A stretch of 64,000 nucleotides of DNA from Lunularia cruciata (lineage: Eukaryota; Streptophyta; Marchantiopsida; Lunulariales; Lunulariaceae): the NCBI GenBank assembly GCA_948567375.1, contig OX419762.1, forward strand, positions 9,368,001 to 9,432,000, written 5' to 3'. Below, piece after piece: positions 25,931-37,900 of this stretch. The notes below the pieces were generated by a model. That model was not told where the DNA came from and searched no databases. It saw nothing but the letters and a program-made list of their open reading frames with translations. Both the position numbers and the translations under genes were made by a program. Position 1 is the first letter of the stretch. Each line of letters starts with the position of its first letter.

Positions 25931-27522
25931 ACAAAGTTGGGAAAGGAAGAGGAGAAGCGACTAAGAATGTTACCGATCCCGATTAGTGCTTTGGATCAGT
26001 GCGTCTGGATCGCCATGTGAGTCTGGTTCAATGCTTTGCAGTTACGGTAATGTCTGGTATTGTCCACTGTGGTGTGTAAGTTGTCTGTGCTGCACGGCAG
26101 GCAGGCAGGCAAGCAGGCCCACGGATAGCCTGGAATTCGAACACGTTGTTGAAGTAAGTATTTGTGATTTTTTCAACGTTCAGCACTTTGTTTCAATCGG
26201 TCGTGCTGCGTATAACATTCTAGATTTGACGTGTGATGATGGGGGTTCAGCTTTACTTGGTTCTTTTGGTAACGCAGTGAGTCAAGGAGTTCTTCAACCT
26301 TTCAGGCACAGAGTGAAGTTTTGAAAGGGATGTTCCGTGCGAATTCGAAAAGGTAATTGTCAAATCTATATGCGCGATGTGTTCTTGGATCCTTCGTCTA
26401 ATTGTACAAATACGATGTTCCCGGATCCTAAGAAGTTCCGATATACCCCTTCAAGAAATCTTTTGAAGGCACGTCCTCACAATCCCAAATGGGATGTGCA
26501 CTACGGTCTATTTGTGGTCCGTCGGCGAATGTCGCTGAAATAGAGATAGATGGAAATGGTTTCATTAGGGATCCAGATCAAGATTTCAGCCACTTCAATC
26601 TGCTCTGTTATGCTGACATATCCTGTCGAGCTTTACAAGAATTTAAACTCAACTCTGTAGTCCGCACAACCTGCGCTTTATACAGTAGATGTCTATATGC
26701 AATTACCCAGTATAGATGTACACTTTTTGTTCCCAGTTTTCTCGTAAATAGACAGCAAATCTGGACTTGATCTACGTGTGTGATGCACCCAAGGCCAACT
26801 ATTCACTAGCAATTGTTCACAGTAGCAACTTGAAAAATTAACGATTATGACATCGAGTCAAAGTCTCGTACCTTGCTCAAAGCTCAAATCCATGATAAGC
26901 CATTTTTTCAACAAATTTACAATTTTGTCATCTACAATATGAAATATGTTCAAAAAAGAAAGGAAAACCTTTGATACCCCAGGTACACATTTGCAGGGCA
27001 CATCAAATATTCGTCACCAAGTTTATTTTCTTCTTGATCATTTAGAATTGAGCTCTGTGATGGTGCGAGACCAAATTAGTACATAATCAATGGTTTTTTT
27101 AAGAGCATATTAAGTTGTGTTGCAATTTTGTTCTTGATTCACACATGGAGTAGTGATATGATCAAACCAGCCCCAGATTGCGTTTAAATATGCTTCCCAC
27201 TCACTGGAAACTGACTGTGATTATGGTACCTATCACTTGGGTGATGCAGTCGATCCAGCACGTGCACGTCGTTTGAACATACGAGTTCCATTTCTAATTG
27301 AATTTGAACAATTTCGAGTAACAATATAACTTGATATAGTTCAAAAGTTAACGAACCACACGTGAAAGCATCATCACCATGCGCATTAGGATGATCACAT
27401 CCAAGTCATCCAGGAAACCTACTAACTTGTTCAATAACATTCTTTTTCAGTGAGCTGTATTCTACATCCAACTGCTGTTGCTTTTCCTTGCTTTCAATCG
27501 CTCACCCTGAACTAAAATCCAG
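25931..27522. other. Gene-free stretch
   Basis: Several open frames of 60-110 codons occur (for example 25986-26324 and 26489-26770), but none resembles a known family. A short GGCA-type repeat lies near 26098-26110. I see nothing else that can be supported. Confidence 0.45.
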
Positions 27523-27551
27523 CGAGCCCCGTCTATCATAGACGGGGCTCG
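27523..27551. repeat. Perfect 14-bp inverted repeat with one-base spacer
   Basis: CGAGCCCCGTCTAT is followed by one C and then its exact complement ATAGACGGGGCTCG. The arms are much GC-richer than the surroundings. It lies 70 bp beyond the last LRR pseudogene codon, so it may be a relic of a foldback element or a strong hairpin in a former 3' region. Confidence 0.85.
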
Positions 27552-27619
27552 TTGAGCATTTGTCCTGGGTTTGCACCTTGGCCTTGATAGTGAGGAGAAG
27601 GCACAAAACGGATCATTGA

Positions 27620-30191
27620 TTACGGACTCAGGCTCATTATCGTCAGCTCAATACTAACGAGGACGTAAAATGCGTAAGGTCTGCTGTACCAATACCCTCG
27701 TCTAGGGGGTTCCAGTTCCACAGCAAAACGAAGGAATTTAAGCTCCTTCATCATAAGGAAATAGCTCGTCATAGTGACAATGGTCACGATTAGCCCCACC
27801 CGACAGCTACGGGCGATATCCTCTCGGATATGATGTCGTTCTTGATTGTAGACATCCCCCCTGCAAGCTGCGGTGCTGAAGCTGGAGAATTCGCTGAAGT
27901 TCATAGAGGACGGGGGAATGACACATAGTACTGAATTCTGTTTGAAATTCGAGGAACTGAGTGTTGGCATCTGTCCACCTGGTATCGGTCCTGTGAGATA
28001 ACTAACGTAAACATTGAAGTAGGCCTTGAAGTGAGTCGAGCAGCTTCATGGGGGATGTTACCAGACAACTGGTTATCTGCAACTGGTTATGTCGGTTTTT
28101 GGATAAAGTCTTGGGAATGGAGCCGGAGAATGATTCTGGGCCGAATTTTGGTGAACACGCCCACTAAGTTCCCATATCTACTGGGAATAACGCCTTGGAA
28201 ACTACCTAATGCAACCCCGATGTGGATCGTGGCACTTAGCACATATTCAAAGCCATATTGTCCCGTGTGGCAACGAACGAAATCCGATCTTCATATTGGT
28301 GTCAAGATGTACTGCTGATCTGCGGCTTTCCCTAAGGAGACCTTGTAGGTTTCAGAAGTTGACATTGTCTCGAAACCTTCCTTAATTTGGTGTCTGAAGG
28401 ATCCAACACCTGTAGCGACTGGAGAGTGCTAATCCAACCTGGAAACTTCTTAGCGAGTATTACCGGAACGTGAGTATTCGAAGCACTGGCGCAACGGTAT
28501 TAGGCAGTGACCCTCTCAGGCGGTTGCCTCTTAGGTCCAAGACATGCAGAGAAGAAGCAAGATTGCCCAAGGAGCTGGAAAATGACCACCGAGATGATTG
28601 TTTCGCAGAGATGAAGGACGCAGCAGCCTATTCGAAGAGTTATCAATTCCTCGATTTGTCGGAATCGTTCGTTGGAGAATGTTAATTATTCCCCACCTGC
28701 AACTGCTGAACGCGGGTATAGCCAATCAGGTCTTCCGTAGTATTTCCATTAAGTCTGCTATCAGACAAATGTATCGAAACTGGACCTCGATTTCGGCATA
28801 GCAGCTACCAAATTTTCGGCTTCAAGTCTGTTGCGAGATAAACAATAACGCCTAATCTGTTCCAGTTAGAGATCGGATTCCAAACCAAGGTTTCCGGTAC
28901 TTGTCCATCAAGCTTATTTTCCTCCAACCGAAGTTCGCTGAGGATGTGGAGTAATTGTTCGGAACTGCAAGAAACTTACGATTCCTGACAATGACACGGC
29001 GTATTGATCTGCGACTAAAGTTGTAGTTGATGTTGGTAGCAGAAGGAAGCCCTTCAACGAGTTCACTGTGCGGGACATCGAAATAGATCTTTCGAGAACT
29101 GCATATTCAAGTAGAATTCTCCTCGAACTTGAACGTGAAGTCTGGGTTGTGCCTGTCACGTGATTTCCTCACAAGTTCAAGGCACTCACTTTTGTCGTGT
29201 TAAGTAAGAAAGTAAGAAGGGGGCCATTTAGCTGATTATGAGCAAGGGTCAAGTAACGTAAATTTAACAAGATGCTGAACGACATTGGTATCTGCCCGGG
29301 AACACCATTGTTTGAGATATCGAGGTATTGCAAGGAGGGAAGCTTCACCATGCATATCTGTGGTGGAATGTAGAGAAGTTGATTGTTGAAGAGTGTCATA
29401 TTGGGTAAATTTGACAGACAGCAAATGCGAGTCAGATAGCCAGATGGGAATTCAGATAGTGAATTTTGGGGTGGACTGAGAGATTCCAAGTTTTGAGAGC
29501 TCGCACAAGGACTCAGCCTGATCATCATGTTCCATCATTTTGTTACCTTGAAAGGGAAGAATTCTTAATCTCGAGAAGTTCCCATCAGATTCCGCGATGC
29601 AAGTGAGCATAGTATGTGAGACTTCCAAGTATGTCGAGTTCAGACAGCTCCCCCATCCACTCTGGGGGCGGTTCTTTCAGATTAAGACCATCGGGGTAAA
29701 GCTCCTGCAAATTAGACTTTGAAACTAACCCCATTTTTGTGAGCAGGCGATCTCTGGAAGTTACACGTGCACCCGGGGACGATACGTATATGCTAAGACA
29801 CTGTAGATTAGTCAGGTTCCAAACTCATGGTGCGATGAATTTTCGAAAGCTGGTATAGTTCATCTTCATGGAGGATTTATCTTGTGAGGTTGAACACACT
29901 TGGAGGAAGAACGTCGTCTCGAAATTCACACTCAAAGCCAACTGTATTTCTGCTCCCGTTGAAGAATCACATTGAATCCTCTCCCGATGGCCACACCAGT
30001 AAGAGTCCAAAATCCGAAGCAATATTGAGAGAGGATCCAGCAGAATGCCTGAAAGAGGTTGACACTAGATCATTCTCCAAAGATAAGAAAAATTGCAGAT
30101 AGCTACTGGACGAACTGGAACAAGCATCGGCACTGCAAATTGAAACTGAAGACATGAAGCAAACAACATGCATCATGATGAAAAACTGCAT
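27620..30191 (-). pseudogene. LRR receptor-like protein pseudogene, downstream tandem copy
   Basis: The start at 30191 gives MQFFIMMHVVCFMSSVS, a signal peptide. The frame breaks near 29967 (stop after EDSM) and continues in another frame. LRR units are clear at 29650-29720 (PPPEWMGELSEL), 29169-29528 (LQYLDISNNGVPGQIP and LRYLTLAHNQLNG) and about 28480-28540 (VLDLRGNRLRGSLP). The C-terminal end at 27620-27970 has a degenerate GLCG-like cap, then a hydrophobic VGLIVTIVTMTSYFL segment likely to span the membrane. No kinase domain follows, so it resembles a receptor-like protein, not a receptor kinase. Stops and frameshifts in nearly every part show that it is dead. Confidence 0.8.
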
Positions 30192-30856
30192 CCCGAATTT
30201 CCTCAGCTTTTACATCAAAGATGGTACTCCGCACGAATTCTCTAAATTCTGTTGGAAAAATGAGACGTGTTGTCGAAGTCTTCCAAAACGTTACTCTCAT
30301 GCAACCCCATGCATGCGAGTCGTACACTTCCAGTCCATAATCTCACTACAGTACAATTCTGATAAATTAAGTAGTTCGTGTCATCCAATTCAGGTGGTCA
30401 GAAGTTTCAAATTTCACTTGTCGATGTACTTCAACTTTCAGGAGTGTATGATACAGTCCGGGATGACAGAGACATCACTTTCACATCAATTCTTCTAATG
30501 GTCTTATATTTATGAAGGTTTTAACTCAGAATTCAGATGCTGGGTTCCAGCCTACCACTGCGAAAGTTCTCCTCAATCTGAAAATGAGTCCGTCGGTCTA
30601 CGCTCTAACATGACTTCAAGTTAATAACTTTGTCAATGTACTTTTAACGTAGACCAGACTTCAAGGTAGATTTGCACATTCTGCAGATGACGCGGTAAGA
30701 CTTTTACTTTGTAGTATAATGGTCATACTTGAAGAAGGGTCTTCTGATTTTGTTTGATTCTGTTCTTCTATAAGCTCCCAAAGGGAATAAGTCTGCTTGA
30801 AGCGAGGCAGCGAGCATCATCAGAAAGTGAAAAAGAATGTATTTACATGCAGAAGA

Positions 30857-33387
30857 TCACGGAGATGAACTCCTATAACCTTGTGTAGATGTAGTCTCGA
30901 TTGATAAAGTTGAAAATTTTCTGATTCTGGTTGTAAGGCGACTTGTCTGGCGATTCGGGTGGATGAACCTCCCGCTAGGTAGTATAGTGGTACACCCGTT
31001 TACTGCACTTTGTGTAGTTATTACGGAATCTGGATATAAAATGTGGAGTAGAGCTTGAAGTCCCATAGGTCGGGGAATAGGACCACGGAAATATTCTTTG
31101 TAGTATTCAAAGTAGGTCGCCACAGTAAGCACAGATTCTATCTCATATAGATTCCTTGGACAGACAAGGAAATGTGATCTTTGTTACAGCATAGATTTTC
31201 CAATGCTCTTGATGTCTGCTGCAGCTGCTCTCTCTAAGAACACACCCTCGACTAGAGAAGATAATATTGCCTGGTAATATGCTTAAATCGTCTTTACCTG
31301 AAAGATCCAACTTTTGAGATATGACTGGAACTTCCCGAGTTGGAAACTCCCAGGTCAGATTATTGTCCGCAATTGCGAGTATTTGGAGCGCCTTGCAATG
31401 GCGTAACAACCTTGGTAACGAATCTGTCAGCCGGTTGCCACTTAGGTCCAGAACCGTTCATTCTAAAGAATTCCCGAACAACTATGGAATTTGAAGACGC
31501 CCGCGGGATTATTGATCTGTAGAGATAGAGAACGAAGCAACTCAACATGCCAATAATCTTCTAGTTGCATTCCTCGGAGCAAGTTGTTCCCCAGTTTCAA
31601 CAGCTCAAACCCAATACAGCGAAATAGATTTGAAATGATACTTTTTGCAAATTGATTGTCAGCCAGGTCGAACTATGTAAACCGTGTGACCGGGTACCAC
31701 TGCATACTGTAGACCACTTTTCAGCAGTTATCTTCTTGGAATTTGAATCTGTTGCAAGTCAGATACAGTTATTCAAACCTGCTTATCTCACACAATTGAT
31801 CTCAACCCGAAGATTCCGATATAGGTCCTTCATTTCTTCCCCACCAGCGAACGTATATTCTAATCCGGGTAGCACGAAAGGCTGTAAGGTTGGGAATCAC
31901 CCTCGTACGCGTAACGGGTTGAGGCCTTTCAGAGAGTTGATTGTCAGAGATCGAAGGAAAATTCCAGACGAAGGTCAAATCTCTTGTTTCTGCAGTTCCA
32001 GTCCGGGAGAGTCTCTGTAAGATGACTTGGTTACAAGTTTAATCCACAAATCTGCAAGATAAGTGAGAAATTAGAGACAGGTCCAGGCAACTGGTTATTA
32101 GCAAGGCTCATCCCTGTTCAAATCTGTCAGGTTTGTCTATGATTGGTAATGGCGATGAGATATTCTGTCCAGGAAAATATAGGAATGGGAGCCTAGATGG
32201 TATTCAAGTTCGAGATTCTAATGAAGTTGTCCTTGAAGCTGATTGGTTCTCATGTTAAGTAAGTGCTAGCCTACAAATGGCAGAACCAGTTCGTCCGCCT
32301 GCAATCTTCTTAGATGGTTGTGCGAGAGATCTTGGGTGTCTATAGCTACCTCCGGGCGAGGCCGAACAGAATTGGGTATGGTGACAAGTGCGTTCTGATG
32401 AAGCACGACGAACATAAGTTGGAACATAAGCTTGAAAGTTCAGTAACTTCGATAGTTACCGAGACTGTTGAACTCGAGATTAAGAAAACCCAGGCCTGAA
32501 AGATTGCTAAATGAAGGAAGGATGTCTGTAATACCATTGGCACATACCGAGGGATTACAAGAAGGAAAAGTTTGCGTATGCCATGGTTAGGGATAGTGAA
32601 ACACACATTTTGAGCTGATTCTTTGAATGGCAAAGCTCAAATCGATTTGACAGATTAGAAATGCTAAGCGGGATTTGAGATGGGGAAAGATGTTCACTGA
32701 TCGTGAGCTGCTCCTAGTTTGAAAGCTTCGCGAAGGACGCAAGAGATGGATGATCATCTTGCTATGATTGCCTTCAAGGTAAAAACCTCTTAATTCCCAG
32801 AGATTCCTGCGGGATTTCTTGGATGCTAGTGAGCAGAGAACCTGACATGCTGAGTTAGTCGAAGTAGAGATAGCTCCCACATCCGCTCTGGAAGTAATTC
32901 CGATAGATTCGTACTTCCAGTGTAAGCTCCAGCAAATAGGAACTTGAGATGGTGCCATTTTTAACCGGAAGGATTAAGAATAGAAACCAAAGAAAGTGTA
33001 TACGTGGTAAAACTGCAATTTAGTCAGGTTTCGAACGCACGGCGGCCTCGAAATCCATGAAAGCAAGCTTGTGGAGTTCAAAGCCGCGAACAAGGTGTCG
33101 AGCTCTGCGAAGTTGCACCTCTGGCAGGGAAAGGGGCACCACACAAATCCAGAAAAGTCACAGCTCCTGTCAACGATTGAGATTCAACCCCCTCATAGTG
33201 TTTAAGCAGCCCATGTCTGACTGCCAGGAAGAAATCATGGAAAAAAAATGCCCCAAAAATGTTGAGACTAAATCACTTTTCAGCAGTAAAGAAGATTGCA
33301 GCTCGGTTGTACCTACTCTAGAACACGAAGTGACATACGAAACCGCAAAATGGCGCAAGTTACACGCACCATGATGAACAAATTCAT
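30857..33387 (-). pseudogene. LRR receptor-like protein pseudogene, upstream tandem copy
   Basis: The start MNLFIMVRVTCA at 33387 matches MQFFIMMHVVCF of the copy 3196 bp downstream, and flanking leader sequence matches as well (compare 33255 with 30061 and 33490 with 30262). LRR pieces appear at about 32480-32540 (FSNLSGLGFLNLEFNSL), about 32080-32100 (LANNQLPGPVSN), 31340-31460 (VLDLSGNRLTDSLP, then LQILAIADNNLTWEFP) and 31080-31130 (YFRGPIPRPMGLQAL). Many stops and frame changes separate them. The two copies arose by tandem duplication and both decayed. Confidence 0.8.
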
Positions 33388-33529
33388 GGTTCTTCATTGT
33401 TCTCATATGCATCGCATCTGAAACTTTACTCAAATTAAAGTGGTGTGATCTCCGTCGACGCAAACTAATCATTAAATGAGATGTGTTGCTGTAGTCTTCA
33501 AGTACCTTCTCTATGCACTACTCTGTTCA

Positions 33530-34543
33530 TCAACTTTCAGTCCACAGCTTCAAGGTCGTAGTGAATAAAGCTGTTGACGTTGTTACGTCAATCAGCGGTG
33601 CTACAGAGCAGGACTCAAACTGCCTAAAGCAAGACCGATGACTACCGAATCCTATCCCATTGTTCAATCTTAGCCATTTATACAAAATCGACTGCTTTTT
33701 CTCAACTGTAACAAAATGCTGAGAGCTGTTCCCCGATTCATGCATTGGTATAAGCATGAGGCAAGCCAAATACGCCCATCAAGGACAGCATGCGATTGAA
33801 GCGACATATGCAACTAAACGGTGATGGCCTTTTGGCACCGCTAGAAAAGTGCCTGCGGACAAACTATCGTGGAAAATCGTACTCGTTGAGAGCTCAAGCT
33901 GAGGTCTACTCACTTCGCATGTACTGCTTCTAGTCCCTTCTGATCACGAGTGCTGGATCGAGCCTCCTTCTGGTCCCGCTTATAGGATTGTGACAGCTCG
34001 TTGAGTAACTGATTGTATTTCCTCGTCAAACTTTTGATGTACTCAATAGTCTTCTCAACTATATATATCTCATCCATCTGCGTGCATTCAGCTCAAGTGA
34101 AATTTGTCAGAAGACAAATAGGATCAGTGTAATTCTTCTTACAATTTTGCCTTTGCCGGTGGTCTTGGCTAGAGAAAGAAAGTCCCGGGCTACAGTTGAA
34201 ATTCTACATTACTTTGAAGAAGCAGCCTAACTATAATTTTAGTGTGGAAGACCGGAAGATGATGGACTGTTTCAGGAGAGACATCTAAACTTATACACAG
34301 GGGAGATAAACTGGCCGCGGACATGGAACAGTTGATAGGACTGAAAATACGTACACTTTCTAAGTCGGGCAAAAGTGCAGCCAACTCCAGCAATTGTTGA
34401 CTCAACTTCTCTTCATCATCCGCATCAATTTCATCCAGAAGATCGATCTGTAGATCTTTGCCTTCACTCTCCCTCTCACGATTAAGCGTCTGAACTTTTG
34501 TGCCAGTGGAGTTCTCTACATTAGCGATTGAAAGTTCAAACAT
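33530..34543 (-). CDS. Small atypical helix-loop-helix protein lacking a basic region
   Basis: Exons 34543-34355, 34077-33914 and 33623-33530 join in phase to 148 residues, with GT-AG borders and a stop at 33530-33532. Residues 47-83 read EKLSQQLLELAALLPDLES then MDEIYIVEKTIEYIKSL, a helix-loop-helix with the usual loop length and the intron in the loop. Where bHLH factors have the DNA-contacting basic stretch, this protein has LLDEIDADDEE, which is strongly acidic. The C-terminal LIDVTTSTALFTTTLKL resembles the ACT-like fold seen after the HLH in many plant bHLH proteins. By analogy with plant non-DNA-binding HLH proteins it may dimerise with and titrate bHLH factors; this is inference. An upstream exon could exist. 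The proximity of pseudogenes leaves open that it is decaying. Confidence 0.68.
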
Positions 34544-35272
34544 GTCAAATCACTTTGGATATCTACATTCAGATATGCAGTTTACGCTTTCGCAAATACA
34601 CCCTCAAACATCAAGCACTGGAAGCTCATAGACAAGTGAAATCGCTCTGGTATACACGCTCTGGTAGGATGTTTTATGGCACGAGCAGCAAAGAACTAGA
34701 ACAGAACCAAAAGATATATGCAAACATAACTTACTATACCTAGAGCCATTTGTCACCACTGCAAAAGTAAGGAAAACCCGCAAAGACGATTTGAAGCAAA
34801 GAGTTTCTCAGCTCTTGAATCCAAGATAAGCGAAGACACAAAATATTTCTACTGACAGTGTTCTGATTAAAGTTGAAGCGAAAGTTAGGATCTATGTGAT
34901 GTACATTCTGGAGTAGCGTGTTATACCAGGAATCTAGAAGGCAAATGTTTCACGGTCATGGTGATATAACAGGTAACCAACCATGATTATCTTAAGAAAT
35001 GGGTTGATCAATCTTTATTTGATCGTGATTCGTGGGATCACAAAATCGAAGAAGGACTATCAGGAGAGTACATTCAAATCAGTGTCATAATCCTCACAAG
35101 CGCCGGCTGTACATCAGACAAGTGTCATGTCGAAAGAACGAATCTACTTAAACTCACTCATAAAACTGGAATGCAGAATAAAAGTGAGAGCAGTAACATT
35201 TACATGATGTAGTAGCTTGATACTAGTGAAATGTTTTTTACTTATCATGGTCGATCAAAGTAGACAAATTTC
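34544..35272. other. Intergenic, nothing identifiable
   Basis: This should contain the promoter of the HLH gene. No repeat, RNA gene or conserved coding frame is visible. Confidence 0.4.
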
Positions 35273-35446
35273 TATGGAAATACTGATTTGAGAGTATCAA
35301 TTTGTAGCTTTTTAAGCATTACTTTACATTGCAAAGTGAATATTTCTAGCCTTAAATTTATGTAGAAATACTGGTTTGAGAATATCGGTTAGTGGTTATT
35401 TCACAGCATTACTTTACATTGTCAAGTGAATATTTGCAACTTTAAG
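35273..35446. repeat. Tandem duplication, 86-bp unit
   Basis: Two adjacent copies, 35273-35358 and 35359-35446, share GAAATACTG, TTTGAGA and GCATTACTTTACATTG blocks in the same order. Divergence is moderate, so the event is not recent. Confidence 0.75.
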
Positions 35447-35942
35447 GTATGTTTTATACGATTAAGAAACCATTATATGATCAAGATTCAAATAATAATA
35501 ATTATAGAAAATGTGATAATTAATACGGTGTATAAGGGATCTTTGTTGAGTACATGATTGCCTACTCATCTATAAAATCATGTTTTAGGATTATAAAACG
35601 TTCATCTCACCGGGAAATCAAATGATTGGAAAGTCTCTCCTTTAGTTAAACTTTGACATGTTTATTCTTACCACGTATCAGACTGGTCAGTTTTAAATGA
35701 TTCTTATCATCTTAGTTTAACATCCGATGTTGACTGCATTGAGCGGATTTAGCTACTTACATGTAATGTTGTACATCTAATGTTGATTGAATCAAGTTTA
35801 AGTGATTGTCCTGGATAAATCCGTCCTCTTTCGCACGAAGACACATGTTTGTTATAACACTCGCTCAGGTAGGTTGAGGTCAAATACCAACATGCATCGA
35901 TTTGATCTATCACAGCCACCGTGGCCGTGGTTATGTTTGAAG

Positions 35943-36068
35943 AGGCGACCGCGGGAGGATAACAGGAAGAAGACCCCATCAAACCCTACAAGGATAAGAC
36001 ATAGAGATAAAATGGAGCTAAGTCCCAATAGTAGTGGTATGAAAAATCTACTCTATTCCATTGCACCT
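35943..36068 (-). mobile_element. LINE-like 3'-end fragment, copy 3
   Basis: Read on the minus strand, the segment runs from GGTGCAATGGAATAGAG through GTAGGGTTTGATGGGG to GCGGTCGCC, matching the 3' tail family. The flanks ATGTTTGAAG (left) and ATGTTTAAG (right) may be a decayed target-site duplication. Part of this copy was later caught up in the tandem duplication 36026-36307. Confidence 0.65.
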
Positions 36069-36307
36069 TAAGATGTTTAAGCTATACAAGTTGTATGGTC
36101 TACATGTTACTGAAGCATCTAAATGTCTGAGATATGATTTACTTACTACTGGAACGTTGAAGAAGTCTCAATAGTAGTGGTATGAAAAATCTACTCTATT
36201 CCATTGCACCTAAGATGTTTAAGCTATACAAGTTGTATGGTCTACATGTTACTGAAGCATCTAATTGTCTGAGATATGATTTACATACTACTGGAACATT
36301 GAAAGAA
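36026..36307. repeat. Tandem duplication, 143-bp unit
   Basis: Unit 36026-36168 is followed by a nearly identical unit 36169-36307; only a few substitutions and short indels separate them. The unit starts inside the LINE-like fragment, so the duplication postdates that insertion. The high similarity suggests a fairly recent event. Confidence 0.88.
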
Positions 36308-37543
36308 ACATCTCAAGAAAAACATCACCTAATGTGATTATTCTTCAGTACAATAGCCAATGCTCTTTGTAAGCAATGAATACATACTATGACCAGTAGA
36401 ACAATTGACACACAGTGTGACCAGTAGTTATAGGTACGAGAGATTCCGATGAATATTTACAAAGCTCGCTAGATATATTAAATGTTAAATATCACTCGAC
36501 TCAATTGGTATATAAAGGACAAATATCGATTTGCTCCATCATACAACTCTCTGCGCCTTGGTTATTGGTCTAAAAGATCCATAGCCGATGGATGTATAGC
36601 TGAAGGAAGAGCAGAAACCGTTGGTAGAAAGGAAAGTCCACACCCACTGAAGGCAGACCCTACGCAAACTAGGCGCATGCGATTCTAAGCAACGAGGACT
36701 CGCATCAAAAGTTTGATAGTCTCATACACTCATAAAAAATATCACGAATACATTCCATTGCAACATCACAATCATTCAATTTCCCAACAAACACATTCAT
36801 ACCGGAGAGCAATGCGATAGAAAGGGAAATCAGTACTAATTTCTAGGACTCTGCTTTCTATCACAGCACCATAGAAGTGAGAAACCTATGGTGAAACAGA
36901 AGTTTGAGCATGTTGGGATGCTGGTTAAAACAAAACACGAAAATAGTCAAGTGTGATAGGAGTAGATGGTGTAGATACGAACATGCTCTATGAGCGCATG
37001 CGTACTGAAACACTAAGCAGACGGAGGACACAGTAAAACGGGCATACTACGCATGCACGGGAGCACGAACGAATTTCATCACTGGAGTGCTGGGTCTACA
37101 TCGTTTAGGCATATCCGGAGGGTATATGATAACGTTCGACAGGATACATAGAAGGACACATATCATTCCACTCGACAACTAGTATCCCGAAACAACTATT
37201 GTTCAACAAGGGGAGATACAGACTCAATAACTGGGTTTACGGTCTCTCCGTGTGGTTTGAGTCTGTCGAAGAATAAATATCATTCTACTGGGTTTACCTT
37301 AAGACGAATGTCAATCCACCCGACTGGTATTTATCAAGGACAGATACCGTCCGAATTTACCGGCTTATTGTAATGGGTTCTCCTTGTACGGCCGGATGAG
37401 TTCTTCCCGTCCTCGTATCTGGTGGTAAGAGAAGCCTCGCTCGACTAGACAAATCAAAGTGCATGTATCTCCTCTTCCGTATTCTCAGACCCCAAATACG
37501 CTTATATATCGGCTACTGGATATCTCCTCAACGGTGCAACCTT
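36308..37543. other. Gene-free stretch
   Basis: An open frame at 36482-36688 has no recognisable family. The rest contains no identifiable gene or RNA. Confidence 0.45.
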
Positions 37544-37900
37544 CTTCTACTTAGTCTTTGATCGGAAGATGTATATCCGATAGAAACGTTTACTCTCCGA
37601 TACACGAGGAATTGGAGTGCAATTGTCTTGCAAATACGCTTCTCTATCGGATATTGACTATTTCCTCATGGCGCAACCCTCTTCTACTTAGCCTTTGGTC
37701 GGACGATGTATATCCGGTGGGAAGATATACCGACCGCTGCACGAGGAATTATAGTGCAACTGCCTTGTCCCTGGTATTCCCTGAACCGGAAGATGTAAAT
37801 CGGGTATACAGGTGGATGTACCGGTGCAGGCCGTCCTCTACTTAGTCTTGAGTCGAAAGGTGCACATCCGGTGGCGAGGTATACCGACAGCTAGACATGA
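37544..37900. repeat. Tandem repeat, about 137-154-bp unit
   Basis: The anchor CTTCTACTTAG is found at 37544, 37681 and, as CCTCTACTTAG, 37835. After each anchor comes a GATCGGAAGATGTATATCCG-like block, and ATACACGAGGAATT-type sequence follows in the first two units. The third unit is more diverged. A further partial unit may precede 37500. Confidence 0.75.

Noticed and set aside
36600-36690. Segment GAAAGGAAAGTCCACACCC, resembling the conserved region I of RNase P or MRP RNA
   Set aside because: Only this short motif fits. No matching distal conserved region, upstream plant snRNA-type promoter element or terminator was found, and plant nuclei use protein-only RNase P.
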